Source: JBCBKP01 sp038521625
GTDB taxonomy: Bacteria > Planctomycetota > Phycisphaerae > Phycisphaerales > UBA1924
Assembly: GCA_038521625.1 (NCBI GenBank)
Contig: JBCBKP010000017.1
Location: 1-64,000, forward strand
DNA length: 64,000 nt
Direction: 5' to 3'
The notes beneath the pieces are model-generated. The model was not told the origin of the DNA, made no database searches, and saw nothing but the letters and a program-made list of their open reading frames with translations. Both the position numbers and the translations under genes were made by a program. This document shows positions 15,864 through 24,535 of the stretch, one piece after another. Each line of letters begins with the position of its first letter. The first letter of the stretch is position 1.

Positions 15864-16754
15864 TCAGCCGCCGCCGGAGCCGGGCTCGGTCTCTGACTGG
15901 GTCTCGGACTGGGTCTCGGACTGGGTCTCGGTCTGGGCCTCGGCGGGCGGGCCCGCTGGGAGCTGGGGCCCGGCCTCCTCGGGCTCGACGGTCTCTACGG
16001 GCGCCTCGGTCGGTGCGGGCGTCGGCGCCGGGACCTCGACCGGCTCCGCGGGGTCGCCCGGGAGGCGCGGCAGGTCGTCGCGGTTGGCGAAGACGGGGCG
16101 CTCGCCCATCTCGTCGAGGGCGGCGACGCGTGCGTCGGCGAGCGTGACGAGGGCGGGGTAGCCCGATCGCTCGGCGAGGGACTTGGCGTCGCTCAGGTGC
16201 TGGCGGGCCCCCTCGGCGTCGTCCGTGCTGGCGGCGACGGCGGCGAGGCCGAACAGCGCGTTGAGACGGATGATCGCCCGGGTGTCGTCGGGCGCTTTCT
16301 GGAGCACGGCTCGGAAGAGCGCGCCGGCGTCGTCGAGATAGTCGCGGCGGGCCGCGTCGTCGAGGCGGTCGGTCTCGGCGATCTCGGCGTTGAAGGCGAT
16401 CTCGGTGCCGGGCTCGACGCCGATGGTGGCGGCGCGGAGGTAGAGATCGGCGAGGGCGAGCTGGGCCAGCTCGCCGACGGCGCCGACGCCGGCGTAGTCC
16501 TGCGCGACGGCGCGGAGCGTCGCCGGGGCGGGGTTGGTCGACTGCTCGACGACGGCCAGTTCGAGGAACGCCTGGTCGCGGGAGGCGAGGCGCTGCTGGT
16601 TGTAATAGCGGTAGCCGGCCCAGCCGAGCGAGACGATGACGACCAGCAGCAGGACCGGGGTCGAGAATCGCTGGAGGGTGTCGAGGAACTCGGTGTTGAT
16701 CCGGCCCTCGTCGAGACCGGCCCGCTCGCGGATCTGTGACTGGCGTTCGTCCAT
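15864..16754 (-). CDS. membrane-anchored TPR-like protein of unknown function
   Basis: 296 residues. A short cytoplasmic N-terminus precedes one transmembrane helix (about 33-51, VLLLVVIVSLGWAGYRYY). An alpha-helical, alanine-rich region resembling tetratricopeptide repeats follows (about 60-225). The C-terminal proline/threonine tail ends in four SETQ-type units. The layout resembles YfgM-type ancillary proteins of the translocon, but the match is loose. TACCCT lies 8 bases before the ATG and there is no ribosome site. Confidence 0.7.
   Translation of the reverse strand: MDERQSQIRERAGLDEGRINTEFLDTLQRFSTPVLLLVVIVSLGWAGYRYYNQQRLASRDQAFLELAVVEQSTNPAPATLRAVAQDYAGVGAVGELAQLALADLYLRAATIGVEPGTEIAFNAEIAETDRLDDAARRDYLDDAGALFRAVLQKAPDDTRAIIRLNALFGLAAVAASTDDAEGARQHLSDAKSLAERSGYPALVTLADARVAALDEMGERPVFANRDDLPRLPGDPAEPVEVPAPTPAPTEAPVETVEPEEAGPQLPAGPPAEAQTETQSETQSETQSETEPGSGGG
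15889..15936. repeat. 12-bp tandem repeat, four units, coding
   Basis: Four consecutive 12-base units (consensus GTCTCGGACTGG) encode SETQ repeats near the C-terminus of the membrane-anchored protein. The middle two are identical. The unit keeps the reading frame, so copy number could vary without breaking the gene. Confidence 0.85.
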
Positions 16755-16790
16755 AGCTGCGAAGGGTAGGGAGCCGTCGATGGCGGGCGA

Positions 16791-17774
16791 TCAGGCGTCG
16801 GAATCGGCGGTCCAGAACGCCCAGGGGCGCGGGTCGTCGAGGTCGGCGTCGGGCACGAGCGTCCGGCGGGCGAGCTCGGCGAGCTCGCTCAGGCCGCGGG
16901 GCCGCGAGCCGTCTGGCGGGGCTGAGAGCCGGAGATCCGCGGCCCAGCCGGGCTCGGCGAGATCTGTCCGAAGGGCCAGGCGGAGGGTCTGGGCCCGGAT
17001 CCCGAGCTCGGCGGGGTCCGGGGGTGCGGCGGCCGCGTCGCCGCAGAGGCAAACGAGATCGGCCGACCGCACGGCCTCGAGGGCGAGCTCGATCGCGGCG
17101 CAATCGGTTGGGTCCGGGCGGTCCATGAGGCCCGGCGCATCGAGCCAGCGGACGGCGAGGGCGTCGAGGACGAGCTCGGCGCCGACGTGGTCGCGGGTTG
17201 TGCCGTGCTCGTCTCGGGCGATGGCGAGCTGGCGTCCGGCGAGCGCGTTGAGCAGGGTCGATTTGCCGACGTTGGGCGGGCCCACGGCCGCGATCGTCGG
17301 GGGGGTGATCAGGCGGTTGAGCGTGGGCGGCGCGACGCGGTCGGTTTCGATCGCGGCGCCGAGAGGGTCTCCGGCCGGATCGAGGCCGGCTTCGGACCAT
17401 CGCCGCGGCTGATCGAGGAGCAGGTCGATCGCGCGCGGGCTGTGAGCGCGGGCGAGGGCGTCGGTCAGGCGGTCTCGAAGGGCTTCCGGGCCGGCGCGGT
17501 CCTCGGGGCCGAGGGCCTCGGCCAGCCTGGACTCGAGCGCACGGAGAACGGCGTGCCCGGCGTGCGGCATGAGGAGCAGCCGGTCGGGCGTCGGGCGTGC
17601 CACGACGGCGTGGTCGATCCCGAGCAGGTCGGCGGGGCGGCGGTCGCCCGGCGCGAGCGGCGCGATCCCGAGCTGATCGATGACGGCGTCGAGGCCGGCG
17701 GACCGGACGGTGATCAGCGCGATCGCCCCGGCGGCCTGCCTGGGGGTCTCGACGCGCCATCGGGCGGGTGTCAT
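16791..17774 (-). CDS. MnmE-like GTPase, reduced
   Basis: 327 residues, versus about 450 in MnmE. The N-terminal part keeps a trace of the MnmE fold (GAIALITVR near 17-25, RLLLMPHAGHAVLRALESRL near 65-84). The G domain has G1 GPPNVGKST (165-173), G2 GTTRD (191-195) and G3 DAPG (212-215). The G4 NKxD motif reads RTDL at best, and the C-terminal CxGK needed by MnmE is absent. ATG overlaps the pantothenate kinase stop as ATGA. It may be a degenerate MnmE or a derived GTPase. MnmG, MnmE's partner, is encoded at 34170-36077. Confidence 0.75.
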   Translation of the reverse strand: MTPARWRVETPRQAAGAIALITVRSAGLDAVIDQLGIAPLAPGDRRPADLLGIDHAVVARPTPDRLLLMPHAGHAVLRALESRLAEALGPEDRAGPEALRDRLTDALARAHSPRAIDLLLDQPRRWSEAGLDPAGDPLGAAIETDRVAPPTLNRLITPPTIAAVGPPNVGKSTLLNALAGRQLAIARDEHGTTRDHVGAELVLDALAVRWLDAPGLMDRPDPTDCAAIELALEAVRSADLVCLCGDAAAAPPDPAELGIRAQTLRLALRTDLAEPGWAADLRLSAPPDGSRPRGLSELAELARRTLVPDADLDDPRPWAFWTADSDA

Positions 17775-18577
17775 CCGAGCGGGTCTTCGGTGGGGTCGTG
17801 CTCGAGGGCGCTTCGGACACAATCGCGGAGGCCCATGAGCTGGAGCTCGGGGACGAAGTGGTCGACGAGCCCGGTGGGCTCGAGGATCGCGGCGTCGCCG
17901 CCGGTGGCGATGACCTGGGGGTAGGCGCCGTAGGCCTCGGCGTAGGCGTCGAGGCGGTCGCGGACGAGACCGGCGATGGCGGCTTGGGCGCCGAGTCGCA
18001 TCGCGTGGGCGGTGTCCTTGCCGAAGGGGCCGCGCTGCGGGTCGGGACGCTCCCAATCGGTCTGGGGCAGCGCGGCGGTGTGCTCGTGGAGCGCGGCGAG
18101 CATCATCGCGAGCCCCGGCGCGATGGCGCCGCCCTGGAAGACGCCCTGACCGTCGACGAAATCGACGGTGGCGGCGGTCCCGACATCGACGACGACGCAG
18201 GCCTGCTTGGCGGTCTCGTATGCGGCGGTGGTGTTGAGGAGCCGGTCGACGCCGACGGTCCCGGGGTCCTCGAGCGCGAGGGGGATCGGCAGGGGGATGT
18301 CTCGACCGGCGATCTGGGGCTCGAGCGCCGGGACGACGCGGCGCATCGCGGCGATCGCGGTCTCGAGGTGGGCGTGGGCGACGGAGGAGACGGCGGCGAG
18401 CGCGAGGGTCTCGGCGTGCTTGCCGGTGGCCGCGGCGATGGCGTCCTCGATCTCGCCGGCGTGCGCGTTGGGCGCGGTGGCGGACGCCTCGAGCTGGCCG
18501 GCGATGAACACACCGCAGCGCGTGCGGGTATTGCCGACGGCGATGGCGAGCAGGTCTGGCGGTTGGACGCCGTCCAT
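17771..18577 (-). CDS. coaX: type III pantothenate kinase CoaX
   Basis: 268 residues. Catalyses ATP-dependent phosphorylation of pantothenate, the first step of coenzyme A synthesis. Family blocks are AVGNTRTRCGVF at the N-terminus, GVDRLLNTTAAY in the middle, VVVDVGTAATVDFV, GGAIAPGL and VIATGGDA. The first block normally reads DxGNT; here the acidic residue is alanine. I chose ATG at 18577 because TACGCT stands exactly 6 bases upstream, a spacing repeated at other genes; an ATG at 18601 is possible. It overlaps the MnmE-like gene (ATGA) and should be co-translated with it. Confidence 0.88.
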   Translation of the reverse strand: MDGVQPPDLLAIAVGNTRTRCGVFIAGQLEASATAPNAHAGEIEDAIAAATGKHAETLALAAVSSVAHAHLETAIAAMRRVVPALEPQIAGRDIPLPIPLALEDPGTVGVDRLLNTTAAYETAKQACVVVDVGTAATVDFVDGQGVFQGGAIAPGLAMMLAALHEHTAALPQTDWERPDPQRGPFGKDTAHAMRLGAQAAIAGLVRDRLDAYAEAYGAYPQVIATGGDAAILEPTGLVDHFVPELQLMGLRDCVRSALEHDPTEDPLG

Positions 18578-18583
18578 GCGGGG

Positions 18584-18589
18584 AGCGTA
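18584..18589 (-). promoter_or_regulatory. candidate leaderless -10 for coaX
   Basis: Minus-strand TACGCT, then CCCCGC, then ATG. The 6-base spacer is identical to that before the aminotransferase gene at 44124. No ribosome site is present. Confidence 0.4.
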
Positions 18590-18647
18590 GGGTCGAGCCA
18601 TCGCCGGACGTTGGGCGGGCGGTTGTTGCGCGGGGGCCGGTCGCGGG

Positions 18648-19685
18648 ATGGAACCGATCTGTCAGCTGGACCCGGAGCTGAAGCGTCACGAGCTCGAGGG
18701 CTTCGAGTTCCCGCTCGGCGTGTACCCGGTCGAGGCGATGACGCCGGCGCCGGGGTACCGCTCGGAGTTCGAGCCGGCGGACGGCGACGACGACGACGGC
18801 AAATGGGAGCACTGGCCGGACCGGTACGTCTACGACGCGGTGGTCTCGGCGGAGCGGGTTCAGGCGTTCACGGTCGCGGCGCTGACGATGATGCCGAGGC
18901 GGGTGTTCCCGATCTTGGATTTCCTCGGGCACGACGCGTACCGGGAGATCGACCCGTACATCGCGTACGAGCCGTGCGGGATCGACGAGATCCTGGAGGC
19001 GACGGAGCGTTTCGGGCCGTTCTTTTTCGAGGACGGGATGTGCGGGTTCGGCGCGATGTCGGACGAGCCGTTCGCGTATCTGTTCCTGGACGAGCACAAG
19101 ATCCTGACGATCCGGGTGGAGCCGGACCTGCGGGAGAAGGTGGAGCGTCTGCTTCGGGCGTTCGACCTGGCTGCGGTGCCCGAGCCTTCCGGTGCCGACG
19201 CGGCGGCGCACGAGCACCGTGGTGTTCTGCTGGCGCCGGCGGACCGCCCGGAGCTGATGTCGGGCGAGGAGATCGTGGAGCGGCTGCGGGACGACTGGCG
19301 GCTGTCGCTCAATATCGATCCCGAGGGGAACGTCGACGACGGGGGGCAGGTGCTGGGTGCGACGGGCTGGCGGTGCCTGATGCGGTTCCCGCGCGAAGCG
19401 GCGGTGGACGCGTACGCGGAGCTGTATCTGATCGCGTCGAGCCTGAACGAGGCGGAGCTGCTCTGCCTGGCGGAGTCGGAGGCGCTGGCCTCGAGCGCGG
19501 CGGGCGTCGTGATCGGGGAGGGTCTGGTGGTGGCGGCCGACCGGCTTTCCCCCGAACAGCTGGAGGCGGCGTTGGAGTCGATCCGGTCGAAGCCGGTCGG
19601 GGCGGGCTCGCCGCGGCCGCCGCGGGGCAGCGCGAAGACGCTGCTGAGACGGGGCACGCGGGTGCTCTGGCGCGGCTGGCTGTGA
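18648..19685 (+). CDS. conserved protein of unknown function
   Basis: 345 residues, not recognised. The protein is soluble, acidic and mixed alpha/beta, with no signal peptide or membrane helix. It has a tryptophan/aromatic-rich N-terminal half (KWEHWPDRYVYD, YREIDPYIAYEPCG) and an arginine-rich C-terminal tail. It could be a regulatory or adaptor protein. It is divergent from coaX across 70 bases, with only a weak GCGGG before the ATG. Codon use matches the neighbours, so I consider it a real gene. Confidence 0.75.
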   Translation: MEPICQLDPELKRHELEGFEFPLGVYPVEAMTPAPGYRSEFEPADGDDDDGKWEHWPDRYVYDAVVSAERVQAFTVAALTMMPRRVFPILDFLGHDAYREIDPYIAYEPCGIDEILEATERFGPFFFEDGMCGFGAMSDEPFAYLFLDEHKILTIRVEPDLREKVERLLRAFDLAAVPEPSGADAAAHEHRGVLLAPADRPELMSGEEIVERLRDDWRLSLNIDPEGNVDDGGQVLGATGWRCLMRFPREAAVDAYAELYLIASSLNEAELLCLAESEALASSAAGVVIGEGLVVAADRLSPEQLEAALESIRSKPVGAGSPRPPRGSAKTLLRRGTRVLWRGWL

Positions 19686-19995
19686 GGCTGGCGGTGGGGT
19701 CGGCGGGGTCGGGCCCGGGCGTTCGGAGCGCGATCGGAGCGAGGGCGAGCCGCTCGTCTGGGTCGGTTTTGGAATCGGCGCGAACCGAGAGCGGTGCTCA
19801 GTCGGATTGCGGAACGCGTTTGGAGCGGCTATGTTCCGCCCTCACGGCGTGCGGCCTGCCACGGTGGCACGGCACGACACGCGGGGACTCCACCGCCCGC
19901 GGAAGCGGTGCAGTGACCGAGAGTTGGGTCGAGCGCTCGCGCGAAGAGCGTGAGCGGCCCGCACGACGCCTCAGAATCAGACGGAGATGCGATCC
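19686..19995. other. 310-bp non-coding region before the secretin gene
   Basis: Holds one plausible promoter (19807-19835) and otherwise GC-rich sequence with short imperfect repeats such as GAGCGCTCGCGCGAAGAGCG. I see no gene or RNA in it. Confidence 0.5.
19807..19835 (+). promoter_or_regulatory. candidate promoter for the secretin gene
   Basis: TTGCGG (19807-19812) and TATGTT (19830-19835) are separated by 17 bases. The start codon is about 155 bases downstream, leaving a long leader. Confidence 0.35.
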
Positions 19996-22143
19996 ATGCC
20001 TCGCAATGCCCATCGAGCCGCCGTTGTTGCCGCAGCCCTCGTTGCAGCCGCTGGGTTGGCGACGGCCCAGGCGCCCCGCCCGATCAACGGCGGGAACCGG
20101 TCGGTATTGGGGCTCGACTCGCCGATCGACCGCGTCGCCTCGCTCCTGCGAGAGGGTCGCGCGGTGCAGGCGCGTGTCGAGGCGGCGAGGTACTCGCAGC
20201 CGGGCCTGCTGGTCGGGCTGAGCGACTCTGAGCGTGGGCGGCTGGCGTCGCTGGCGTCGCGGGCGGACGGGCTGATCGCCTCGCTGCGGGCGGGCGAGAT
20301 GCACAAGCAGTCTGCCGAGGTCGCGCTGATGAGCGACGACCTGGTCGGGGTCGAGCGGCACGCGCGTGCGGTGCTCGCATCCTCGGACGCGGACGACTCG
20401 GAGCGCGCGGTGGCCCGGACGCTGATGGATCTCGCGTCGCAGCGCAAGCGGGTCCTGCAGTCGCGGGCGGGCGAGACGCTGGAGGACGCTTGGGCGTCGT
20501 TCGAGGCGGGCGAGTACGGCGAGGCGAAGCGTGCGATCGAGGGTCTCTCGCGTTCGGGCGTGGCGCTCGAGAGGGCGGACGCCGAGCGTGCGACGAGCCT
20601 GCGGCTGCGGATCGCCGAGCTCGAGAGCGAGTTCGGTCGCCCGTTCGCGATCGACGCCCTTTCGCTCGCCCTGGTGGAGCCGCCGGAAGAGCGTGCGGGG
20701 TGGCTGCTCTCGAAGGTGGGCGAGGGCGAGGAGGTCCGCGCGGATCTCGGCGTCACCGCGCAGCCCGAGGGTGGGCAGCCGGAGAGCCCGGTGGACTCGG
20801 CGCTGCGTGTGGAAGCCGGGCGGCTGCTGGCCGCGGCCGAGCAGGCGTTCAACGACCGTCGGCTGGCGGAGGCGGAGCGGATCTACATCCGCCTGCTGGC
20901 GCCGCAGGGCGAGTATCGGCGTTTCCTGAACGACGACCAGATCGCGCTCGCCGAGGAGCGTCGGCGGGAGGCGCGTCTGGCGCTCGGCGGCGGCGGGCAG
21001 CCGGACCAGGGGCCGCTGGGCCAGGAGATCATCGATCGCGAGGTCCGGCGTCAGGAGGCCAACGCGCAGTTCGAGAGCCGGATCGAGGCCGCGAACGATC
21101 TGCTCGGCCAGGGCGACTTCGCCGGGGCTCGCGACGAGGCCGCGGCGGCCCGCCTTCTGATCCAGCGCGAGCGTGACGTGTTCAGCCAGGCGGAGCTCGA
21201 CGACTACGTGGGCGACGCGACGTCGCTGATCAGCGAGATCAACGAGGCGGAGCGGGCGGCGGAGATCCTCCGGACCGAGGCGGAATCGGAGCGTCTGCGG
21301 AGCGAGGCGGCGGCGCGGGAGCGAGAGCTGGCGGACGAGCGGCAGCGCCGGATCAACGCGTTGATCGAGCGCGTGCGTGAGCTGCAGGCCGAGGAGGACT
21401 ACGAGGCGGCGCTGCAGGAGGTCGAGCAGATCCTGTTCCTGGAGCCGCGGAACCCGGCGGGGCTCCTGCTCCAGGACGTGATCCGCCAGACGATCATCAT
21501 GCGTCGCTACCTGGGCGCGATGAACGAGCGGAACATCCGGCTCGCGGACATTCAGACGACGAACTACGAGGCGACGATCCCGCCGACGCGGCTGGTCGAG
21601 TACCCGGACGACTGGGTGGCGATCTCGCAGCGCCGGAGCAGCCCGCTGGCGTTCGCCGACTCGGAGGCGAACCGCGCGGTGCTGACGCGTCTCCGCGATC
21701 AGCGGGAGCCGATCGCGTTCAATGACAACGCGCTGGAGGACATCCTGAATTTCGTCGCCTCGGTCGGCGAGTTCGACATGGACGTGGACTGGGAGTCGCT
21801 GGACGAGATCGGCGTCAGCCAGGGCTCGACGGTCTCGCTGAACCTGACGAGCGTGCCGCTCGAGGCGGTGCTCGACCGCGTGCTCGAGAAGGCCTCGTCC
21901 CCGGACCAGCCGGCCGGCTGGGCGGTGTACGACGGCGTGCTGACGGTCGCGTCGGACGAGGTGCTCCGCCGGAACACGGTGCTCGAGATCTACGACGTCT
22001 CGGACCTGCTGATCGAGGTGCCGGACTATGAGAACGCTCCGGAGTTCGACCTGAACTCGGTGTTCAGCCAGGGCGGGCAGGGCGGCGGCGGCGGCCAGAG
22101 CCCGTTCCAGCAGAACCAGCAGGACCAGCCGATCATCGACTAG
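19996..22143 (+). CDS. secretin-like outer-membrane protein, N-terminal part, ended by in-frame TAG
   Basis: 715 residues up to a TAG at 22141-22143. A signal peptide (about 1-24) leads into long helical, glutamate/arginine-rich repeats (TPR-like, about 90-480) and then a small N0/N1-type secretin domain (about 575-690). The same frame stays open for another 1299 bases and encodes the rest of a type II/IV secretin, so this is one gene cut by a single codon. GGAG lies 9 bases before the ATG at 19996; an ATG at 19987 overlaps that site. CAG, AAG, GAG or TAC to TAG by one base could explain it. Confidence 0.85.
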   Translation: MPRNAHRAAVVAAALVAAAGLATAQAPRPINGGNRSVLGLDSPIDRVASLLREGRAVQARVEAARYSQPGLLVGLSDSERGRLASLASRADGLIASLRAGEMHKQSAEVALMSDDLVGVERHARAVLASSDADDSERAVARTLMDLASQRKRVLQSRAGETLEDAWASFEAGEYGEAKRAIEGLSRSGVALERADAERATSLRLRIAELESEFGRPFAIDALSLALVEPPEERAGWLLSKVGEGEEVRADLGVTAQPEGGQPESPVDSALRVEAGRLLAAAEQAFNDRRLAEAERIYIRLLAPQGEYRRFLNDDQIALAEERRREARLALGGGGQPDQGPLGQEIIDREVRRQEANAQFESRIEAANDLLGQGDFAGARDEAAAARLLIQRERDVFSQAELDDYVGDATSLISEINEAERAAEILRTEAESERLRSEAAARERELADERQRRINALIERVRELQAEEDYEAALQEVEQILFLEPRNPAGLLLQDVIRQTIIMRRYLGAMNERNIRLADIQTTNYEATIPPTRLVEYPDDWVAISQRRSSPLAFADSEANRAVLTRLRDQREPIAFNDNALEDILNFVASVGEFDMDVDWESLDEIGVSQGSTVSLNLTSVPLEAVLDRVLEKASSPDQPAGWAVYDGVLTVASDEVLRRNTVLEIYDVSDLLIEVPDYENAPEFDLNSVFSQGGQGGGGGQSPFQQNQQDQPIID

Positions 22144-23442
22144 GAGGCGCTGCTCGACGAGCTCGAGGAGATCATCCGCAACACCGTCGACAACGAGGGC
22201 TGGGCCGACTTCGGCGGCGACACGGGCCGGATCGAGCGCTTCCGCAACAGCCTGATCGTCCGGAACACGCCGAAGAACCACCGCGCGATCCAGGGCCTGC
22301 TCGACCAGCTCCGCGCGGTCCGCAACCTGCAGATCAACGTCGAGAGCCGGTTCCTGCTGGTGACCGAGGACTTCTTCGAGCAGATCGGCTTCGATCTGGA
22401 CATCTTCATCGGCGGTCAGGACGAGTACGAGGACCTCCGGAACGACCAGCTCATCTTCGATCCGTCCAACGGGACCTTCTCGGTCCAACCGGGCGATCCC
22501 GGGCTGCTGCCGTCGGACTTCTTCGATCCGGCGACCGCCCAGCTCACGGGTGCCCGGAACATCAGTTCGACCGCGTTTGTGCTCGACACGGACGGCGATC
22601 TCATCCCCGACACGCCGATCAGCCAAGCGGTCCCGGCGCCCGGCGGGTTCAGCACGGTCGGCATCCAGCAGAACTCGATCGGACTGACCGAGGCGCTTGG
22701 CGCCTCGGCGGACTTCGCCGCGTCGGTCGTTCAGGCGGGCGCCCCGGCCCTCGGGATCGCGGGCAGGTTCCTCGACGATGTCCAGGTCGACTTCCTCGTC
22801 GAGGCCACGCAGGCCGATCGCCGCTCGCTGCAGCTGACGGCCCCGCGTCTGACGTTCACGAACGGCCAGGCGTCGAACATCTTCGTCGCGACGCAGATCT
22901 CCTTCGTCAGCGACCAGGAGCCGGTCGTGTCGGACTCGGCCGTGGCGTTCGACCCCGAGCTCGACGTGGTCTCGGAGGGCGTGAACCTCGTGGTCCAGGG
23001 CGTCGTCTCGGCGGACCGGCGGTACGTGACGCTGAACGTCCGGACGCAGACGGGCGAGGTCGATCTCTCGGCCGATCCGATCGTGGTCGAGGCCCAGGCC
23101 GGCGGCGCGGCGACCGGCACCGTTGCGGGCATCCCGATCTCGGAGCCGGCTCAGGCGACGATCCAGACCCCGGTTGTGACGATCACGTCGGTCGAGACCA
23201 CGGTGACGGTGCCGGACCAGGGGACGATCCTGCTCGGCGGCCAGCGGGTCGTGAACGAGGTCGAGACCGAGACCGGCGTGCCGATCCTGAGCAAGATCCC
23301 GTTCATCAACCGTTTCTTCACGAACCGGATCGAGACCAAGACCGAGAGCACGGTGCTCATCCTGCTGCGTCCGGAGATCATCATCCAGAGCGAGGAGGAG
23401 GAGCTCGCCTTCCCGGGCCTGCTCGACTCCCTGAGCCGCTAG
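22144..23442 (+). pseudogene. secretin C-terminal part, continuing the same frame after TAG
   Basis: 433 codons in frame with the upstream part. It begins in the middle of an N1-type domain (RFRNSLIVRNTPKNHRAIQ) and ends with the secretin pore core VPDQGTILLGGQRV, VPILSKIPFINRFF and LRPEIIIQ, typical of GspD/PilQ. The first usable start is GTG at 22360, after the domain has been cut, without a good ribosome site. The segment would be expressed only by readthrough, reinitiation or if the TAG is a sequencing error. An intact product would be about 1148 residues and would form an outer-membrane channel for pilus or type II secretion. Confidence 0.85.
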
Positions 23443-23473
23443 CGCGGGGCCCGGGCGGGCGCCGCGGGGCGGA

Positions 23474-23490
23474 CCGATCGGAGCGATCGG
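23474..23490 (+). terminator. hairpin after the secretin gene
   Basis: CCGATC-GGAGC-GATCGG, a perfect 6-bp stem with a 5-base loop, starts 31 bases after the secretin stop. It has no T-run. It precedes a TAGACT element (23514-23519) that may start the STAS/anti-sigma transcript. Confidence 0.35.
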
Positions 23491-23597
23491 CGACGCGGGG
23501 CTATCGGGCCCTCTAGACTCTCTTCCTCTGATCGACGGCCCGCGCCCGATGGACGGGCGCGAGTCGGGCGAAGCGACGGTTGACGGAGAACGACAGC

Positions 23598-23957
23598 ATG
23601 GCCGAGGGGGAAGCCCGGCTCCGGGTGGATGACGACAACGGCGTGGTCCGCGTCGGGTTCGTCGACCGGAACATCCTCGACGAGGGGAACATCCTCGCGA
23701 TCGGCGACCAGATCAACGGCCTGATCGAGTCGCGCGAGAAGCCGCAGATGCTGATCAGCTTCAGCAACGTCGACCACCTGTCGTCGGCGGCGCTCGGGAC
23801 GCTGATCACGATCAACAACAACGTGAAGAACCGCGGCGGCGCGCTGAGGCTCGCGGACATCGACCCTCAGATCTACGAGGTGTTCGTGATCACGCGGCTC
23901 AACAAGATCTTCGACATCTACGAGACGAGCGACGAGGCTCGCAAGGCCTTCGGATAG
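23598..23957 (+). CDS. STAS domain anti-sigma factor antagonist
   Basis: 119 residues, a single STAS domain of the SpoIIAA/RsbV type. The block ISFSNVDHLSSAALGTLI places the phosphorylatable serine at residue 62 or 63. The unphosphorylated form would bind the kinase encoded next and free its sigma factor. The ATG at 23598 follows GGAG with 9-base spacing; a TTG at 23580 is less likely. The kinase gene begins 13 bases after the stop. The sigma target is unknown. Confidence 0.9.
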   Translation: MAEGEARLRVDDDNGVVRVGFVDRNILDEGNILAIGDQINGLIESREKPQMLISFSNVDHLSSAALGTLITINNNVKNRGGALRLADIDPQIYEVFVITRLNKIFDIYETSDEARKAFG

Positions 23958-23970
23958 GCCGCGGCGCCGC

Positions 23971-24414
23971 ATGAACGCGCAGAGCGGACCAGACCAGCCC
24001 GTGCGACTCGCGCTGTCCAACCGGCGGGCCGAGATCGAGTCGCTCGAGAACACGATCCTCGAGCACGTCGAGCGCCACGGGTACCCGAAGAGCTCGACCT
24101 TCGCGATCAAGCTGGCCCTCGAGGAAGCCCTGATCAACGCCTTCCAGCACGGGCACCGTGACCTTCCCGACTCCGCGACGATCGAGGTCCGGTACGAGGT
24201 CTCCGAGGCGGCCGTGCGGATCGAGATCGAAGACCAGGGCCCGGGGTTCGACCCGTCCGACCTGCCCGACCCGACCGCCGACGAGAACCTCCTGAACACG
24301 TCGGGGCGGGGCCTGATGCTGATGCGTGCCTACATGAGCCGCGTGACCTACGTCGGTCGCGGCAACCGAGTCGAGATGCTCTACAACCGTCCCGAGCCCG
24401 AACCGGAGGGCTGA
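23971..24414 (+). CDS. RsbW/SpoIIAB-like anti-sigma serine kinase
   Basis: 147 residues with a HATPase_c fold: N box LALEEALINAFQHGH (about 48-62), G1 box EDQGPGFD (about 87-94) and G2 box SGRGLMLM (about 111-118). Such proteins bind and silence a sigma factor and phosphorylate the STAS partner. The upstream gene encodes that partner, so a partner-switching pair is well supported. No cognate phosphatase (RsbU/SpoIIE) or sigma factor is adjacent, so its output is unresolved. Confidence 0.9.
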   Translation: MNAQSGPDQPVRLALSNRRAEIESLENTILEHVERHGYPKSSTFAIKLALEEALINAFQHGHRDLPDSATIEVRYEVSEAAVRIEIEDQGPGFDPSDLPDPTADENLLNTSGRGLMLMRAYMSRVTYVGRGNRVEMLYNRPEPEPEG

Positions 24415-24438
24415 CGGCGGGCTCCGGCTCAACCGGCG

Positions 24439-24467
24439 TTGCCGGCGGGCCGAACCGGCCCTAGTCT
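24439..24467 (+). promoter_or_regulatory. candidate promoter of the iron-sulfur assembly genes
   Basis: TTGCCG (24439-24444), 17 bases, TAGTCT (24462-24467). The predicted start is near 24474, which gives a leader of about 60 bases containing the hairpin at 24487-24510. Confidence 0.45.
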
Positions 24468-24486
24468 TATCAAGAATAGTTCTAAA

Positions 24487-24510
24487 CAACCGGACCGGGC
24501 GGTCCGGTTG
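24487..24510 (+). promoter_or_regulatory. perfect hairpin in the cysteine desulfurase leader
   Basis: CAACCGGACC-GGGC-GGTCCGGTTG is a perfect 10-bp stem with a 4-base loop, ending 25 bases before the ATG at 24536. It can be an operator or a leader hairpin. No IscR-like gene is present beside it. Confidence 0.55.
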
Positions 24511-24535
24511 CGAGCGGACGCCGCACGGAGAGCCC

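Noticed and set aside
22141..22143. Pyrrolysine or other programmed recoding of TAG
   Set aside because: No pyl genes or insertion element seen, and other genes in the window, such as the cytosine methyltransferase, end with TAG as a normal stop.
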